This document shows positions 10,965 to 21,674 of a DNA stretch of 64,000 nucleotides, in pieces (within the stretch, counting starts at the first letter, position 1; each line of letters opens with the position of its first letter). A model generated the notes under the pieces. The model did not search any database and was not told the DNA's origin. It saw only the letters and a list, made by a program, of their open reading frames with translations. The stretch is from Haberlea rhodopensis. Taxonomy: Eukaryota; Streptophyta; Magnoliopsida; Lamiales; Gesneriaceae. The DNA is taken from contig CAJQUN010001323.1 in NCBI GenBank assembly GCA_907163345.1, positions 1 to 64,000 of the forward strand, given 5' to 3'. The position numbers and the translations under genes are program-made.

Positions 10965-13900
10965 ATGGTACTCTCGCTTCTTATTCTTTTTCCTTCATCT
11001 TGTTCGAGGTTTTGTAATTGTGTGAGCTTTGGTGTACTTCTTGATTGGGTTAGGGAATTGCCCTATTATGCTTAAGTTTCATTGGTGGTTTCCTCCTTTC
11101 CCTGCTTGAAGTCAAACCTTTACCATGTATAGCTATTTGAATTTTTACATTTTAAAAATCTTTTTCGGACTCATTATTGTTTCCCAACTTTATTTTTCGA
11201 TTGAAGTTGTGCAAAATTGATCGTATTTAATAACTTGCTAGTGTGGGGGATCTTTTGATGTCTCGTGAGCCCATTTTCGCACATAAGGGAAAAGTTTGTA
11301 GTCATTCATGAATGACGCTCATTATGCTATTTTTTTAAATAGAATGATAATTGCATTTAGTCATTGTTGTAGGAAATGCTGTTATGTTTTGGTGTCTATG
11401 AACTTGAAACTCTTTTGGGGTTCATAAACAAGGATTTCCAATTGCTTAAAAAGTTATGAAAATCCTAAAGTTTCTAGCGTCTATTTACTTTATTTTCTCT
11501 ATATGTAAGCGGTGGTGAATCTAGGTTTTTAGCTAAAAGGTGAAATGGATTACCGTGGCAATACTTGATTGTTTGAAAAAATTGCACACTCAGTGCCTAT
11601 GTATGCAGGGGTGGATCCACGAGGGGTGATGAGATGGCTTTAGGTTGGATGATTAGATGTTTTTATAAATATAAAAAAAGGTTTTTTGTGGGGTGTGGGA
11701 GATCACCCCTTCTCTCGACATCCCTGTGCGTATGTAAGTGCATAATGATGATTATTCCTCCACAAAAAATATCATTGGATAAATATTGTGGAAATTGAAA
11801 TGGGTGATAAAATGACATAGCAGATTTTTGTTCGGGTCATCCGTCATCATATGACTGTTTTTAAAAAATCTTTTTATCATTTCATTTCTTTTATTATGCT
11901 TGTGAGCGACGAAATTGTAACTAGATTTCTCTCTTTTATGACCCTGCTTTTATAATTGTTAAGTGGCACATAATATAATCACGCAGGAGATCATCACATG
12001 TTTGCAGTGTGGCTGTAGAGGATTGACTAATGCCTTTGTATACTGTGTCAAATGTCTAGATGTTGCTGTGCATCGGTAAGCTTCATATTGCTGAATACCG
12101 AGTATAGTTACCTTATGTTTTCTGTTTTCCTTGACGTTGACCTACTATTTATAGTAGCGTGGACAATTGATTTGAAAGACACCGGCTTTTCATTTATCTT
12201 TTGGCTCTGATTAAATGAGTTTCGTCAACATGTACCTGTGTCATGCCAATCATCTTCTTTCTTTTTCGCACTTAAGATTATCTTGATCTTACCCTGTAAC
12301 TGTATTTGGTGGCAGTTGTCTGACCTTTTTTCATAATCTTTCTTGATGTTTCATTTCCCACTTGAGTTCCAGAGAACTGGAATGGCTTGTTATATGGGTT
12401 GTTCATATTGCCATCTGCCAATGCCATTTACAGACAATCATTTGTGATAAAGAAGTAATCAGCAGACATGTTTTCCCCTTGTTTTCCAGGTTTACACTAT
12501 CAGGGATTTTTCTTTTATTTTTTTATCCTGATTTTCAGCTACTGTCTAGATGTAATGCCGGATAACAATGAGTTCATCCATTGGGTTTGTGATGTTTGCA
12601 AAGATGAAGCTCAAAACAGAAAATCAATGGTTGATTGCCATACATGTGTTGAACCCGTCATCAGGCCTATTTGGATGTGAGAAAAATCAATCTCAGGCAC
12701 ACCAAGTTTGTAAAAATAATGCATATGTTTCACTCACACGTGTAGCTTTAATTGCTACTTTCTTGCTGCAGGGGAAGTTTCCACACATGGAACAAAAAAC
12801 CCAGCATACTTGATGGAGTCATAGCATACGTATCCAGCAGAGCATGCCAAGAAGTGTACGAGGATTCAAGTAAACTTCAACCTGTGCTACACCTGGAAAT
12901 GCTTCCCAAGTCTTCTGTTTGGCCAAAAAGTTTTGAGATCTCAGAACCTTGTGGTGACAGTATTGCACTCTATTTCTTTCCATCGAAGATGAGGTATTAT
13001 TAGTGATTTTTCTCCCAGTAGTTGGTTCTCTTTCTTTTTAATGTTTTTTTATGTTCTGACCGTATAGTTTTTTAAATTCCTGCATGGAAGTGAACGGAAT
13101 TTTGATCTTTTCGTTGGTGATATGATGCATAAAGAACGTGCCATGAGAGCCTTTGTGCAGAATGCTGAGCTTTTGGTCTTTACTTCGAAGGATTTACCTT
13201 CGCATTATTGGAGTATGTCTGAGTCATTTTTGTGGATACTATTTTTGCGCTTATTTACGTAGTCTCACTGGATACTTGTCCTTCATACCTTATCAACAAA
13301 GCCTCTTAGGATAAAACTACTCTGCAGGGTTCCATGACAGATATTATCTATGGGGAGTATTTAGAGGAAATCACCGCCCCCCATCACTTTCTCATTCACG
13401 CATAGAGGAGTTGGGAAGACACCCGATGATGCATGGTGTTGGTGGATGTAAAATTACTGAAACAATGAAGAGTTGCGATGCTCATAGTCCGATTGATACC
13501 CTGAGAAAAGGTAATAGTTAGGGTTCAAGCACCGGTTGTGGTAATTTTTTATGAGGTTTACTGATGCATTATAGCTTACTTTTAAACTTTTGTTTTCGTG
13601 AAAGACGTTTCGCAGGAGGATAAAACAAGAAGTTGTGTACATGATAGTTGGGAACGGACCAAAACTGTGAATGATTCAAGACATGAAACAGAGTGTCATT
13701 ATTGTGGTTTTGTTTCTTCGCATGGGGGGATCTCATATATTAAGGCGCATTTGGGGGGAGGGGACCCCAGAATTCATGTACCAGGATGCTGTAAGGTGCC
13801 GCCAGAAGTCAAAAGAATAATAGCTGAGTCGGTCTCTGGATTTGTCCAAAACAAGAAAGCGCAGTGCACAAAGAAAATTCAAGGTATGCCTTAAGAGATA

Positions 13901-15160
13901 CATGATTGTGCATGTATAAATTTTGTGGCAGCTGAATAGTTTCAAGTGACTGACATTTTTCTATACCAGAGTAGCATTGTGTTACATTCTTTCTTACTTT
14001 TGAAATAGCAACCACAGGAAAATCTCATAAGAGGGGAAGGCCGCTAGATGATGCTTGGGACCACGCCATACCAATAGATGATATAAGGCAGGGTGCAAAA
14101 TGCAAGTATTGTTACTTTGTCTCAAAACGTGGTGGAATTACTCGTTTAAAAGCACATTTGGGTGGAGGTGACCCTACAAGGCGAATTAGAGGTTGCCCTA
14201 ACGTGTCCCAGGATATCAAAAATTTGATGGAAGATGAAAAAATTTATGGAACGACCAAAGATTCCTTTCCAAGGTAAAACATCTGTTAGTCGGTAACAAT
14301 GGTAAAGTATTGTCTAGAAAGCCTCATGGATCCATACAGAACAAATATCTGGTGGGGATAGGTCTAGGTTTTGTAATGTGGAAAGAGATGAAGATTCAAT
14401 GGATTCGTGGGATGAAACTTGTATTCCTACTATACATAAAATTTTAAATTAATATTTTTTTTTTTGTTTAAGCCATCCTTTTGAAGTTCAGAGTCCCGCA
14501 TTATCTTAGCATTCTTTCTTACTTCTAAAACAGCAGCCACTGAGAAATCATCTGGAAGGGGAAGGCCACTTGATGATGCTTGGGAACATTGTATACCTTT
14601 GGATAACATAAGGCAAGGCGCAAAATGCAAATACTGTGACTTTGTTTCAAAACGCGGTGGAATCGCTCGTCTGAAGGCACATTTGGGTGGAGGCGATCCT
14701 ATAATGCGAATAAGAGGTTGCCTAAATGTGTCGGCGGAAGTCAGAATTTTGATGGCTGAAGGGATCAAGAAATGTATGAGAACGCCAATTGGCAAATCTG
14801 TTGGAGGAATTTGCAAGGTATGACTTCTTTCCATGGTAAGACATTTATTAACTGCTAATCATCTAAATCCTAAGCTCACATTTTACGAAAAAGTTGCGCA
14901 TAGAATCTATAATCTTATTTTGGGTCGTATGCTCTTTCATTCTTGCAATACAAAAGTTCACTTGCCGAGCCATGATACTTTTCATACAAACGTACTTATG
15001 AAAGAACCTTTATGCATTCTTTATTTGCAGGATCTGAAAATATAGCAACCGAAATACAAAGAATTTTCACCTCCCGGGAGAGTACTCTAAAAGTTGGTCT
15101 TCAAAAATCAATTCACGCGAAGAACTCAAGAGTTGCAAAAGATGCAATCTAAAATAACAG
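10965..15160 (+). CDS. PHD finger / AIPP2-like protein with tandem BED-type zinc fingers
   Basis: Likely a nuclear chromatin reader. Exons I can phase: 11987-12075, 12539-12676, 12772-12993, 13091-13212, 13328-13510, 13605-13883 and 14009-14273, with 14534-14817 as another. Exons 1-2 encode a PHD finger (CLQCGCRGLTNAFVYC, then HRYCLDV and WVCDVCK). Exons 3-5 encode the SPOC-like region of AIPP2/PAIPP2 (ALYFFPSKM, AELLVFTSKDLP, YYLWGVFRG). Three exons then each carry a BED-like unit (CKYC-x-FVSKRGGI-x-RLKAHLGGGDP...GC). The start is unproven: ATG at 10965 followed by GT at 10968 would splice in frame to 11987. The 14273 donor does not phase onto 14534, and the last exon (from about 15031) is unresolved. 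Mutually exclusive exons, or decay of the 3' end, are both possible. Arabidopsis AIPP2 acts with AIPP3 and CPL2 in repression; the same job here is inference. Confidence 0.75.
14009..14817 (+). repeat. Duplicated BED zinc-finger exons
   Basis: Exons 14009-14273 and 14534-14817 are clear duplicates. Both follow the same upstream intron sequence (TTCTTACTT...AG), open with CA-CC-ACT/ACA in the same phase, and encode GRPLDDAW, IRQGAKCKYC and RLKAHLGGGDP. A third, more diverged unit is in exon 13605-13883 (HDSWERTK, CHYCGFVSSHGGI, KAHLGGGDP). They end in different phases. Confidence 0.8.
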
Positions 15161-15900
15161 CACTGGAGAGACAACCTGCTCTCTGATTTGCCTCTAGATA
15201 AATTAGGACGCGGGTCATGGTCACGGACTCACGGTCTAAACACACTCGAAGTAGATGTAATTTTCTATCTATTACTCGTTATACCAAGTTTTTAAACATG
15301 GTATTATAATTGTATGAGATATGTTTAATGAGCATATCTTCTTGAATTTTGATACATTTACTCGATATACCGATATGTATTTTCATGTTGATAGTGTAAT
15401 GCACATATAATAATGGGTCTAAAAATATATTTATAACGAAAGGGGGAAAATTAAAAGAACTTTAGGGTGAAAATATGTGTTTTTTCTCAATTTTGTATGG
15501 AAAACATATTTGCATTCATAGTAAAAAAAAGAGATACATGAGCTCCTAGTGACCCTCTCCTTATACCAGGTATTTATTCCTACAGTTTTTTAAGGCCTTT
15601 TCTGGTAAATTATATATTTTTTTAAATGGTAAGTACTAGGTACAGCTAAACATGATTTGTTTGATGATACTCTTGCGCACAGTGGGGAGTATCAAACGAC
15701 ATGAATCCAATATTTTTTACAAAATCGGGCGCTTGTCGCTTGATATTGTCCTCAATGATACTGCACTTAAGGGCATCATCAAACAATATCTAAACTTGAG
15801 TTGATCCATACCGGCATATGCATGGATAGTTATTTTCTCAAAAATACAATAAATTCAATTCGTAGAATAGTTGATTCAATTTCACTACCATATTTGATGT
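15161..15900. other. Intergenic stretch
   Basis: AT-rich sequence after the zinc-finger gene. No gene or clear repeat seen. Confidence 0.5.
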
Positions 15901-15919
15901 TTCTGGAAGAGATTAGAGA

Positions 15920-16314
15920 ACTATGAAATGCTATGGATAAGAAGAGGAGAGAAGGAAGCACTTGGGAGCAGTTATAGTAATTCAAAATAGCAGTTATAAC
16001 TACTTGTAATCAGTTACTGTATAAAGAGTCAAGTGTATAGTTGATAGAGTAGAATTCTATTCTTCTAGTTGTTCTTCTCTGTAAAAACTCTTCAAGATTT
16101 CATAGTGGATTCTCTCGCTGTGTGTGGCTGCCGTGGAGTAGGTTATTAAACCGAACCACGTAAACATTGTATTCATTTTCTTCTGATTTTGCTTTTTGAT
16201 TTTGCTTTCTAATTTGCTTCTTGTTTTGTAATCCAAATGATACAATCAAGATAGTTTGTAACGACGATTGTTACGAATTCATATATATGTTCTTGAAGTT
16301 CAAAACATAACATA
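15920..16314 (+). mobile_element. Copia LTR fragment
   Basis: It carries hallmarks of a copia LTR 3' half: a TATA-like TGTATAAAGAGTC (about 16018) and a leader with GTGGATTCTCTCGCTG...GAACCACGTAAAC, as seen before the primer site in many plant copia elements. It stops at about 16314, where a TAGTGGT resembling the start of a primer site runs directly into rDNA sequence. The left edge is unclear and no partner LTR is present. Confidence 0.45.
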
Positions 16315-16352
<38 letters not shown>

Positions 16353-16489
16353 ACGACCATACTCCCCCCGGAACCCAAAGACTTTGATTTGGACTACGGC
16401 CTTTTAGGCCGCGGAAGTTTGAGGCAACAGGTATGTGATGCCCTTAGATGTTCTGGGCCGCAAGCGCGCTACACTGATGTATTCAACGA
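16315..16489. pseudogene. 18S rRNA fragment chimera (one piece antisense, one sense)
   Basis: 16315-16390 reads as the complement of the central part of nuclear 18S rRNA (CCGTCAATTCCTTTAAGTTT, then ACTCCCCCCGGAACCCAAAG). At 16391 it switches to the sense strand of a part about 300 nt further 3' in 18S (GCGGAAGTTTGAGGCAACAG, GATGCCCTTAGATGTTCTGG, CGCTACACTGATGTATTCAA). A few substitutions and a 3-bp loss (GGCAACAG for GGCAATAACAG) show it is not a working gene. Confidence 0.9.
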
Positions 16490-16990
16490 CTCGATACAAC
16501 GATCTATTAGATCGTGTCATTACACATCGTGATGCAATCATATCACATCTCAACTGGGCATGCATATTTCTGGGCTTTTTTTGAAAGTATATTTGATGTT
16601 ATATTTAATATTCTCATGTCTTCGTCAATGTTTATGATTTAAACAAAGAAATTAATTAAATAAAATAAGTGATTGGAGATATTTCAAAAATATTTAGCCG
16701 TTAAAAAACAAAAAAAGGTCGCATATTCTGAAGGTCAAATTTAAGTGTCGCAATCTAAATAATGTCTCCTAATAACTTCAAATAATACTATTAAATTCGT
16801 ATAACAAATATTTTATGCTAAAGCATCTTTGAGAATTCAGACATGAGATGTTTATTAGGCTAATCTTACATTAACTAAATATTATAATCTACTGAATTCA
16901 TTGCTTTCATATATTGATGTAAACATTCTATACTAAAGAATTCTGCATACTATAAATTTTTGGGGCGGCCACAGAATCTTGGAAGAGATA
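16490..16990. other. Intergenic stretch before the GLTP gene
   Basis: AT-rich, no gene seen. It presumably includes the promoter of the following gene; TATAAATTTT at 16951-16960 is only 36-45 bp from the ATG and may or may not be its TATA box. Confidence 0.4.
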
Positions 16991-16995
16991 TAGAG

Positions 16996-19900
16996 ATGAA
17001 GCGGAGGAGAGAGGTGGATATGGTGGCATCAGAGATGAGGTCTGCCATTGAACAGCTGTCCCTGATGGAGGTTCACAGCAGAACCTCCTTCGAAACCTCC
17101 GGATCACCCGGAGGAGTCACCGGCGATCAACTTACTGCCACTGCTCAAGTTCCCATCAAGCCTTTTCTTTCCCTTTGCAATCTGCTCATTCAAGTTCTTG
17201 GTTGCCCTCTCTCTTTCTCTCTTTTTTTTGTTCATTGCTTCATTTTTATGCCACCTATGTAAATTATCTTTTTCATTAGTGTCTGTTTAATGCTGCATTA
17301 ATTTGCACGTCTTGATTTTATTACATTTTTTTAATTCGAAAATTCCATGTCTGTCATATCTTAAAAGTAATTGTTTTGCAGATAAGATAGGGCCAACGAT
17401 GGCTGTTTTTAGACAAGACATTCATCAGAATATACAGGTACAAACTTAGGACATACCATTCCATTTTATGATCATGTAGTAAATATATTTTTTTGTAAAA
17501 AAACAGTTACTAAAAATAAATTTTTAATTTTCTTTAATTTAAAATGATCTGTTCAAATTTTTTTTTATTTTTTTCTCGAAATTCTTGACAAATGAATTGT
17601 TCAATTGACGATGAATCCAATTAAATGCATGCATTCCTATAAGACATTTTATATCTATGGCACCCACTTTACACACGAAATAAATATATAAATATATTAT
17701 TTATAATAAATCGAAACTATAATAATTAATTTCTAAATTATTTTTGTATCGATTTTTTATACAACCTGCACTATTAATTGGGGAGGGATTGGGGTGGTCT
17801 CGAATCCAAGACCTCCTGTTTCGCCGAAACGAACTGGGTCACTCGAAGCTATGGACATTTATTTCTCGATTCTAGGTTTCGACCTGTGCAACCTATGCCA
17901 CTACATGACCAAGAAAGACAAACCATGCATATACCACTACATCGCCAAGAAATGGTGGAAATTCTTACATGGATATGGTGTGAGCTTCGGTCCATGCATA
18001 AATACATATAAATTCTTCTCAACTATAGCTTGATAAACCATGGTTGAATATTATTGTGTTTGTTGGTATATGGACCGGAGCTCACACCCGATCCATGCAA
18101 GAAGTTCGCAAGAAACCGACTATATAACCATCATTTGACTTTAGCACATTATTATTGTACATTTTTTTGCCCTACTCAATGCATTTTCTTAATTTATTCT
18201 TGAAGTCAACGAGACAGCTAGTGTGCTCACGCATACAGACTCTTCAAAACTAAAATACCACTTAAGATAAGCTTAAATATTATTACGAAGTCGAGGTCGG
18301 GGACCATCCAAATGGGTATTTCTGTCAATTCATTGCATATTGATTAAATTAATTTTTTTTTTCTATATTTCGTGCCAGTTCTGTGTATATATCCAATGCT
18401 TTTAATTTTGGTTATTTTAATTTAATTATAGAGATTAGAAAAGTTCTATGACTCTGATCCTTCAATATATTGGGATGTGGTTGAGATTTTAAAGAACGAG
18501 GTCAACGAAGACAAGGCAAAAAAGGGTCCCACTTGTTGTAAAGCCTTCGTTTGGCTTACTAGGTAAACTTTTTTAATTGTTTCTGGCAATCTTAAATTGA
18601 TGATAATATTGTTGTAATTATTTTTTGGTATATTTTTTATTTTATTTTATTTTTGAGATGGGAATGTGCTAAATATTTTTTCACACTGCTCTCAAAAGTG
18701 GAGGTGAGCTCTTACTAATTGGGTAGGCCGAGGAGCTCTATTTGCTTTTATATTTGACTTACGATTTGATGGAATTATATTTCATTGTATATAACGTGTA
18801 TCATGAAACTATTTTTAATTATAGAAAATACAAATTTAAAAAGAAAAAAATCTAATTTATTTTGATAAATAAAAATGAAATCTAATGTTTGATTCTGATC
18901 ATACAATAATACACTTTCTATCCAAATGGTGAAATAGATTAATTGCGCGACAGAATTTAATATATATATAATGTTTAAATTTTAAAATTTATATAAAAAA
19001 AAATGATTTCGTCATCCATTTCAAGAATTAGATTTTTTAATTTTTTTGATCACAGAACAAATAACAATACTTTGCATCTAATATGACCTATATTAATTTC
19101 AAGTGATTTTTCTTGAATTATGTTGAATGGTTGTCTACTATAAAAGTTCGAGCTCATAGAAAAAATACACAATTTATTATTAATTCTCTGATATTTACTT
19201 GTGGCTGGTTTGTTCCTCTTTTTTTGGGAGGTCCATCAGGTAGACATTTCATATGTGGAGTTGACATTGACGCTAGCCAAATGTTCTGATACAATGTTGA
19301 ATTGTCGTCTACTCTAAAAGCCGAAGCTCGTAGAGAGACTGGACAATTTTATTATTCATTCTCTAAAATCCTTTGATTTTTGTTGTTTGCAGGTCTCTTG
19401 ATTTCACCTTAGCTTTGTTAGAACTGATTGTGAAAGACTGTGGTAGGCAGATGCAGCAAGCAGTGGAAGAGTCATATAACAGGACTTTAAAGCCATGGCA
19501 TGGATGGATTTCTTCTGCAGCATATAAAGTATTTTACTATTGGCATCTGTAAAAAAAAAAAAACCATAAATAAAAAATAATGACATTTTATTCATTTTGG
19601 TTAAATTCTTTTTTTAACTTTTGTGTGTTTATAATTTATAGGTAGCTCTCAAATTGGTGCCTGATATCCAAACATTTATGTCGGTTCTCAAGGCCAATGA
19701 CCAAGACTATGACATGCTCAAGGAAGAAATGCAAACCATGATTTCCATACTCATCCCTGTGATACAGCGAAACCACGATATAATGGTAAGACATGATGGG
19801 GAAAATTCGTGTATGGACCGTCCTATCGTGGCAGAACCCGATTCATACAAGAATTTTCGATGATATATAATATTTTATTATTCAGTGATGAATAATTTCA

Positions 19901-20048
19901 AAGTTCAACCAAAATTCATACAAGAATTTTCATATCAAAGTTTGAGGGAAACCCTTAAATTTCAAAGTTCAGTTGTTAAATTTACCTTTTTCCCCCTCAT
20001 TTGTGAATGCAGAGAACATATGGGTTGGATAGGTTGAAGTCTACATAG
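16996..20048 (+). CDS. GLTP3: Glycolipid transfer protein (GLTP3-like), complete
   Basis: Cytosolic carrier that moves glycosylated sphingolipids between membranes. Six exons join in phase: 16996-17200, 17382-17437, 18432-18562, 19393-19528, 19642-19785 and 20013-20048, giving 235 aa. The start is the ATG of MKRRREVDM; an upstream in-frame TTG is not used. The GLTP fold spans about residues 53-225. Head-group residues known from human GLTP are kept: Asp81 and Asn85 (DIHQNIQ), Trp128 (FVWLTR) and His167 (WHGWI), while the Lys position is Arg88. The sequence resembles Arabidopsis At3g21260 (KPFLSLCNLLIQVLDKIGPT). Intron 2 holds a small MITE. The N-terminal 50 residues are Ser/Thr-rich and less conserved. 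The paralogue assignment is from memory and less certain than the family. Confidence 0.92.
17964..18103. mobile_element. Small foldback MITE in GLTP intron 2
   Basis: The left arm (TTCTTACATGGATATGGTGT, then GAGCTTCGGTCCATG) and the reverse complement of the right arm (TTCTTGCATGGATCGGGTGT, then GAGCTCCGGTCCAT) match over about 35 bp, leaving about 140 bp able to fold back. The same family recurs at 38346-38485. Edges are approximate. Confidence 0.65.
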
Positions 20049-20461
20049 AGGAGACATCCAGGGTAAAAAAATAAATGAAGTTCAGTTTTGCTTGTTCACT
20101 GTCTTATGGCCATTATTTAGGTGCTACACAATTTAGAGCCATACGTTGTACAGTAGAATGTGTTGTCATTTCATCGAATACTCGAACTTTCATGGGCTTA
20201 TTTAATGAAACTCATGATTTGTTACACCTATGACATGAATTAACAGCTGATAAATCTTGTAATGTTCTTCGAAACTACTGTTCGAATATTTAAGTTATTT
20301 CGTTAAATTTGCGCGGTGTTGGTTCAATGAAGATCTCTGAGGAGGAATAACTTTATTAAACTGAAGTAATGAAGCAAGAATGATGAAAAAAAACATGTAG
20401 CTTTCAATTTATTTGTTTGAGCCATCTATTTTTTTCAAGAGTTTCAAGTACTTGGTTGGAT
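20049..20461. other. GLTP 3' flank
   Basis: AT-rich 3' untranslated and intergenic sequence between two convergent units. No further gene seen. Confidence 0.5.
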
Positions 20462-21310
20462 TTAATGAACATTTTGAAAGATTCCCATTTTGTCTATGCC
20501 TAAATTATTGCCATCAGAATCAGCAGAATCAATGAGAGCGGGATCAAGCAGTGCAACGAGGGCCGCGACTAAACCAGCATTGCTTGACATGCTCGGCTCT
20601 GTAAACCACGGCTTGGCTCTATCATCCAAGAGCGCAACATTTTTATCCGGCCCTCCTACCATTCCTCCCAAAAGAATGTTGGGATTTTTGTCTTTTGAAT
20701 TCAAGAATCCGTTTCCGTTTGAACACAAGTGCCATTTTCTATCATGTGGGATTGATGCAGCCCTGGCGAACATGCATCGAGTAACTGTCCCGGTATCCTA
20801 CCATGTATCTCATCTTCATAGGATTATCTCCAAGTATGTAATTCACCTGAAAAAAAAGTAGAAATTTGCATGGATTTGCCAAAAAAAATCGAACATCTTG
20901 ATCCTTGGCAATGTGTCTTGAGTACCTGAGACATCGAAAAATCTCGCAACATTGAAAAGATTGCAGTATTGCAACTGCCACCAGTTCTGCTCAACAATTC
21001 AAGATAGTCATTGTATAATTTGCTGAGAAAAGATGCAGTTGCAGGCTTGCAGCATATTGGAGTGGAGCGTTAGTATCTGGTTTTAGGAGAATTAGCCCAC
21101 ATAAAAAATTCAAATGTTTTTTTTATCACATGACATATAATAAGATAAATGAACTTAACTATTATATTTCTTTAAATTTACCGTTAGTTACACTTAAATT
21201 CTGATTAGAAAGATATGAACACATGAGCAAATCTGTTCCAATGCATCTTCATATGGATAGCCAAGATCTATGACATATCTGATTCTTGTCATCAAGACCT
21301 GCAAATATGA
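20462..21310 (-). pseudogene. 3' fragment of a KORRIGAN-type GH9 endo-1,4-beta-glucanase
   Basis: The minus strand encodes the C-terminal part of a class A (membrane-anchored) GH9 cellulase in several exon-like pieces. Piece one has VLMTRIRYV and GYPYEDALEQICSC (about 21300-21210). Piece two has NAPLQYAA, then FLSKLYNDYLELLSRTGG and FSMLRDFSMSQ (about 21070-20940). Piece three has VNYILGDNPMKMRYMVGYRD (from about 20850), followed by RAASIPHDRKWH, GAMVGGPDK-like GGMVGGPDKN, TEPSMSSNAGLVAALVALLD and the end IFQNVH at 20462. Frame changes between NAPLQYAA and FLSKLY and before RAASIPH show decay. The catalytic N-terminal part is missing; gypsy and copia remnants begin upstream. Confidence 0.85.
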
Positions 21311-21674
21311 GTTACAATCTATTGCAAGATCAACAATGTTATGAACAATAATATTCTGAAATATAGGATACTTCTTAATTCAATTCTGGCTATGCCAGCC
21401 TCACAACCATTTGGGTTTTTAAAAGATCTGATGATCTCCTTGATTGTCAAATACTTCCTTTTAAATACAAAGGATTCTGGACTGACTCAAATAGAAATAA
21501 CTAACCCACTACTAGTTTTATGGACACATGGCCCAACAACATCTAACTTAATAACCAACAACATTGACTTAGTCCAAAATAGACTTAGTCCACAAAATAA
21601 TTATAAAAGAACCATATACTAACTTATTTAGCACTGAACTCCTTTATAAAGAAGTTCCTAATAACCCTAATGGA
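21311..21674 (-). repeat. Probable LTR remnant of the adjacent gypsy element
   Basis: It lies 3' of the chromodomain on the coding strand. A TTCTTTATAAAGGAG TATA-like word and a run of short dispersed repeats (AACAACAT, GACTTAGTCCA twice) fit an eroded gypsy 3' LTR. No clean boundary or second copy is visible. Confidence 0.35.

Noticed and set aside
12568..12813. Separate small genes in the 12.3-13.0 kb region
   Set aside because: Those frames cross introns of the PHD/BED gene; the splice-phased exons explain the coding signal better.
16315..16489. A working rRNA gene
   Set aside because: Only two short 18S pieces in opposite orientation with substitutions are present; no 5.8S, 25S or spacer sequence follows.
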